In this document: piece by piece, positions 59,301 through 64,000 of the stretch
How the letters are laid out: each line of letters opens with the position of its first letter
How positions within the stretch are numbered: position 1 is the first letter of the stretch
Source: Ceratobasidium sp. AG-K
Lineage: Eukaryota; Basidiomycota; Agaricomycetes; Cantharellales; Ceratobasidiaceae
Reading direction: 5' to 3'
NCBI GenBank assembly: GCA_037039685.1
Contig: JAWNGF010000007.1
Span: 682,001-746,000, forward strand
DNA: 64,000 nt
The notes under the pieces: model-generated
Databases searched by the model: none
Told to the model about the DNA's origin: nothing
Seen by the model: the letters and a program-made list of their open reading frames with translations, nothing else
Translations under genes and position numbers: made by a program

Positions 59301-62220
59301 AGGACCGAGTCTCTCTAAAACTGCCTCAGATCGAACCAAAATCGCTTGCTGCGCTCCAAACGCCTCTTCGGAGCTATAATCGAAGAATCAGTGCATCATG
59401 CTATGGTGCATAAGATGTATAACCAACTTTGATTTCAGTAAGAAACTTTCAAAAAAAGATGTCTCAGAGCCAGTGTGAGTCAATACCAAGGGAAGGGGGC
59501 CATTGCGCCTGGCAGTTTCAGGGGGCATGTGATCCACGGAATCGGGAAAGAGCCTGTAGATGACCTGAACAACGGATGCTGCGCAACGGACAATTCCTTC
59601 GTGACTCCGAAAATTTACGGTGAGCTCAAACTTGGTAAAAGGAGAAATAGGGCGATTAGACATTTTGGGGCGTTTATTCTGAGTTGGAGACTACGCGACC
59701 AAAATGAATGTAAGCACCAGTTAGTTGCAACTCGAACTGTGTGCCCAGCTTACCTCCTCAAAAAGATACGCTCCCAGATCCCTGATTTGGAAGGCGCTTC
59801 CCGCGACGATTGTTTGCGCCGTATCTCCGCCCCAATATGTATCGCAGATACGTTTTCCAAGCTGCCGTAAAACTGACCAAGCCGTTAGATTTATATCCGT
59901 TATATATCATTGAATTACCCTGAACATCCGCCATGAGGTTATCCTGCACCTCATCGACATACCTGCGGGAATGCTGGTAAATCGGTTCCCCGAATGGCAG
60001 GGACAGAATACTTACAAAAAATCGACCAAATTCTTTATAGCTTTACACTTCTCGGGGCCCTTTATTAGGTATTTGAAAACTCGTTGGGCTCTATATGTAA
60101 TGCTATTGAGCGTTGCGCAGTGCTCTGGATCTCGTACTCATACCTATCTGCAGGATCAAGCTCGAATCTCCCGGCTTTGAGTGCTCGGTATTGGTCAAAA
60201 ATAGCGTATATACTCCTCCTCGTCTCAATATCCAATTGTGCAGCTATCCTATGCGTTAGCCCTTCGATATACTGGTCTCGTTCTAAGAAACCAGAAGTCT
60301 CTTTATTATTAAGAGCAACGGAGGAACCTTTGATAACGCCCATGATCTCCGAATACACAAGGGCAGGGCTGAGACCAAATTTGTACCCCATATTGAAGCT
60401 TGGCCAATATTGTTCTCTAAATTCACTGTAAAAAAAGAGAAAAAATTAGAGCCTGAGAAAGTTTCCCATTCACTGAAAGAGTCGTACTTATAACCAATCA
60501 GTTTGCGCCCTTGTCGCTCCTAGCTGACCAGGGAGTTCGAGGATTCTCTTTATTCTCTTCATCAAACTGAACAAACAAGTCGCCTTCAATTAGAGAACAC
60601 AGCTGAGAAAATAAATTCAACAATCGGCAGATGAGCAGGTCATAATGGCCCACCTTGTCAAATGAAATGAACAGCGGGAAATGCGAATTTTTGAGCTCCG
60701 AGAAACAATCAGGGAGATCATCCCGAAGATCTATTTCGTTATCAAATTCCATGAGAGATTGATCTATTCCCTTGTTTGATTGCTGAGCTAGATCGGCAAG
60801 CTCTTGCTCCGTTTTGTAAGCTATAGCAGCCGACGAAACGAGTCCACGGTAGCCAGACTCGACGTGTCGAGCAAGTACAGGAGAACGAGTGACAAACATC
60901 TGACGACACTCCTCTGTTTCAGACTGGTTGACCGCTTTCATTCGATACATAAGTGCCGTTGTTTTTCCTTTAGGTATCCAGATTAGCAACCTGAGCATGT
61001 ACTGTGTGGTGAACCGAGATATTGATCTTACCTGTACCACTTCGACCTACAACAATTGTAGCCCCTCGATGGTTTACGATGTCCCGCTCGGGAGGACTGG
61101 ACGTAGAGCATGAGAAAAGTAAAGGCGCTCACCAAGCGATATGACGTACTCGAGCAATATTGGAAGACTTAGTTCTAAATTTGCGATGATTGCTAAAACC
61201 AATAATCGTGTCAGAATCCACTGGTTATATGCAAAACACAAATCGAGGAGAGCACTTGCAATTGTACAGTGCCTTTGTTGCCGGGGTGTATCTCTCAAGC
61301 CTGGTAGATATACATCAGCAAGCCTAAAAAAGAGATAGATTCGAACAAAGGCGAGTGGGAACACACCTGATATCATCGGTCGCCTGAACAGTAGTCCCGC
61401 ATTAGGTACAAAAATAAATGGAATAATATGGGAGCGGAGCGTACCTGGTTTTGAGCCTCATCTTTCTCATCATACACCACGGCAGCGTTATATCCAAATT
61501 TTGTATGAGGGAATTTCGCGGGTTGGCAAGTGTACTCGTTTTCCTGCGTCAAGGATAATCGGAAGATACATCTAGTATTTGGTATTAACGAGAATACGAG
61601 GGGCGAGAACGCTTAATGCCGGACCCTCAGCTAACGCGGAAGGGCGTACCGTTCGTGATATTCGCTCCCATGACAATTCAAGGAGGCTGCAACTCGCGAC
61701 CAAAACCCGTAGTCGATATGCGCACGAGAATCGATCCGCAGGATTTTAATAACTAACGACAACAAGGAGTTAACTAGACCGAGCGGCTGCTCAGATTTAT
61801 CAGCACTACCTTGGCAATCAAACTCCATCAAATCTACGTTAGCGTGCGCAATGCATTTGAAAGGCGGTTTAGACCTACCTCGCCAGACGGATGTTGGGCA
61901 ATGTCGATGTGATAAATAATTCTCAGGTCGTTGCTCAACCGAGCCCTATATATCGGGATCTCCGTCGTGCTGCCCTTGACGGCGGTATGATTATCCTCCG
62001 TAAACTGACCCGCAGAGAGCTCGCTGGGGGAGGCGGATGAGCCAATCGCTATTGCCGTCTCAAGTGTTCAACACACACCGTATTTTCTTCCAGACAATAT
62101 CCAGCGCATTCTGGTCTCGTTGTAGTTTTCGTAATTCGGCAATCGCGCGTGAGGCCAAAACGACGCCCCAACGATCGCTGGCAGGCGACGCTTCCATCTC
62201 CTGGAGAGCTTTTCAAGTAT
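56327..62220 (-). CDS. TRANK1-like UvrD/Rep-type superfamily 1 helicase
   Basis: A long, many-exon gene. From the N-terminal side: ALQEMEASPASDRWGVVLAS (62.2 kb), EIPIYRARLSNDLRIIYHID, Walker A VVGRSGTGKTTALMYRM (split by an intron inside the motif near 61.0 kb), FVTRSPVLARHVESGYRGL, GLSPALVYSEIMGVIKGSSV, motif II RYVDEVQDNLMADV, NFRSHEGIVRCAASVV, VVILSSVGLEFDDVLLFDFF and LLYVAITRARKRCWIWD. A helical C-terminal half with TPR-like repeats follows (EKGQEYFANGMYKLAAGCFR; YLEENLLSEAMEWYLKDF), reaching the stop at 56327. This is the architecture of the TRANK1/LBA1 family, common in agaricomycetes. The fold predicts an ATP-driven DNA or RNA helicase/translocase; the cellular role is unknown. The first exon, upstream of 62,220, is not resolved. 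No break seen, though not every exon was followed. Confidence 0.8.
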
Positions 62221-63059
62221 AGATAGGTGAGAAATTAACTTTACCACCAGACGGTAAATTTTTCAGGTTGTAGGGGAGAGTGGCTACTTAAAGAGAGTGG
62301 CTACAATTTGTATGTGTTTGCCACTTGATGAGCCACGTGCATCGGCCACCCTTGGAATGAGACGTACAACTCGTGAGATACGGCGCAAAACGCTCCTATA
62401 AATCAGGAAACTTCCCAGCGGCAAGCAATTTTTTCGATGTTTATATCGATGAAGAACACGAAAGAACCCGGCCATTCCTGTGACTCGGTTGTTCGTGTCG
62501 GGCTTCCAACTATGCACATGTATGCCGACACGCTGGGCATAACCACGGTGACAAACGGATCACATTGACTTAGATACGTGATGATACAAATCAATAAGAT
62601 ACTTTAAAGTTATTATAATCGATTGCCTTTCATAAGGCGGGATAATCTGTGAAGGACATCAACGTCGGCACGATCCACAAGATTGAACACACCTTCAGGA
62701 CATGATACTTCTGGCCGGACGTTTTGATTTCTGGTTATTCCTACCGCTGTAATTGTCGAGTCTTGTGAAGTCTCAGGAACATGTTTCTGTCGGACTGCAC
62801 ATAACATGAGATGAGACAGAACATAGACGATATGGAGGCAAGGGCCATCCTGGCTGGAAACTGGATTGTTCTTGGGGCGTTCATATAATACCACACTCAG
62901 ATGGGGTGCTCAATCAGCGACCGCGAGAGTTGTATGTGAAGATATCGTCCTCAAGCATTCAAACCGTCGTTGTGGTTGAGTGTAACAATGACGCCATATA
63001 ACCACGTGACCGGCGATCCCAATAAATGGAATGGATCTATGTGCAATTGCAATCCTACC
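62221..63059. other. Region upstream of the helicase gene
   Basis: Probably holds the short first exon(s) and promoter of the helicase gene. One minus-strand frame (62,613-62,894) contains CPEGVFNLVDRADVDVLHRL, which I cannot assign. Confidence 0.3.
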
Positions 63060-64000
63060 TGAGCCGTGACGCGATCAACATGTTGCCTTTGCTACTCACA
63101 AAAACTATACGGCAAGAGTGGGTTCTACTTATCAAACCGAAAACCTTCGAAGTTGGATTCCCGTTAGATAACTTGCGCTGTACGCTCAATGCTCTAAAGT
63201 GAGTCGTATTCTCCGTGCAGCTTCCGCATCCGCTCTAATCCACGTGTCCGCTCCTAGAGATACCTACGAGCCGATTGATCCGATGCCTGAATCCCTGGCG
63301 CTTGAGGTCATCGATGTGATAATTAAAGTAGATGTATTAGGTCTCATGGCGCGCATGATGGTGGATGTTTGGACCGTCCATCGTGGGATACGCGCTCAGA
63401 CTTCCGAAGAAGGTACCCCGTCCCTGCTCATTCCGCATAACCAAGCTCTGAAATTAAATGACAGAAAGTCAAAACCTCTTCGAAGCGTTCGAGAACTTCT
63501 TCGAGACGATTTGCTCGACACTACCAGAATCGGCCATCAACTCCAAATTCAAACCCCCCCATCCACGACTGATTCAAGTACAATCTATACTTTGACCATC
63601 GGTTCCAGGCAAACGAATCGGACGAGGGAAGCGCCTATTTGTACTCGTGCTTGGATACAATGTTTAATGTCTTCGAGACGATTAAGCAAGAAGACCACAT
63701 CGAGGCAACCGCCAAGTCTCGCTACGGGTGTGCATACGAGCGGTGCCCGAACCCGTGTCCGATGCTGGACGCACTGGTACCCTTCATGAACTCCTCGTGC
63801 GCTCGATGGTATTGTATTTTTGGTGTCCCAGAAGGGGTGAGTGCAAGAGTACGGTGATGACTCGAGTTAACTCGTTATTGTAGCGATGGGAAGTTGGGAC
63901 ATTCACATGAATGCACGAGAAGCCACGATTAAGTCTGGGATACGGTGAGCTACAAAGTGCTTCTCCCTCGTTCTGCCGATATATTATGGCACTCCAATTT
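63060..64000 (+). CDS. Probable MYND-family gene fragment, cut by the window end
   Basis: The first block, DAINMLPLLLTKTIRQEWVL and FEVGFPLDNLRCTLNALK, ends at a GTGAGT donor at about 63,200. After the acceptor CTCCTAG, YEPIDPMPESLALEVID and VDVLGLMARMMVDVW follow, similar to the DLLGLMAGIM and DALDLVGRLMLL blocks of the local MYND copies. Next come NLFEAFENFFETICSTLPES, LYSCLDTMFNVFETIKQED, and a cysteine-rich end CAYERCPNPCP...CARWYC, close to CPNP...CERLYC of the copy at 9.3 kb. The C-terminal half of the finger lies at or beyond the window edge, and the 5' part was not found. One stop near 63,590 must lie in an intron or be a lesion. Confidence 0.4.

Overview
The window is eukaryotic and fungal, most likely from an agaricomycete basidiomycete. 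Genes are cut by many introns of about 50-60 nt with GT/AG (sometimes GC/AG) borders. The gene content is a tandem array of NACHT-WD40 STAND genes, an expanded MYND-finger family, a TRANK1-like helicase, a tyrosinase relic and a CaaX lipopeptide pheromone precursor. From memory of family members the style fits Rhizoctonia/Ceratobasidium (Cantharellales); that is inference, not a database result.

Left flank (1-12.7 kb): a decayed MYND-family copy on the plus strand, then four ordinary genes on the minus strand: a Rab4-type GTPase, a peroxisomal dienoyl-CoA isomerase (ECH1), a PQ-loop membrane protein and an ACC-synthase-like PLP enzyme. All four can be spliced into intact, family-like proteins, which argues that the sequence quality is good. 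Two further MYND-family copies follow; the first lies next to a 92-bp foldback element. An unassigned, exon-like stretch lies at 12.7-13.7 kb.

Centre (14.5-46.4 kb): six NACHT genes, all on the minus strand and all built from one template: short basic leader, Ser/Pro linker, helical N-terminal domain, NACHT ATPase, helical bridge, about 14 WD40 blades, and an 80-residue C-terminal cap. Copies B and D look intact. A is full length with three frameshifts. C has an open but decayed WD40 part and runs into a relic of another gene. E and F have lost the sensor part. Proteins of this class (HET-E/HNWD in ascomycetes) act in allorecognition and programmed cell death.

Between E and F lies a 4-kb stretch of low coding density that holds a 40-codon gene ending in a CVIA prenylation box (41,852-41,974, minus). 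It is too short for ordinary ORF calling and has all the marks of a basidiomycete mating pheromone precursor. No STE3-like receptor is visible in the window.

Right flank (47.4-64 kb): a HAPSTR/C16orf72-like gene, a MYND-family copy with a nonsense codon, a tyrosinase pseudogene lacking its CuA half, a weakly coding gap, a long TRANK1-like UvrD/Rep helicase, and the start of another MYND-like gene cut by the window end. MYND-family copies therefore flank the NACHT array on both sides.
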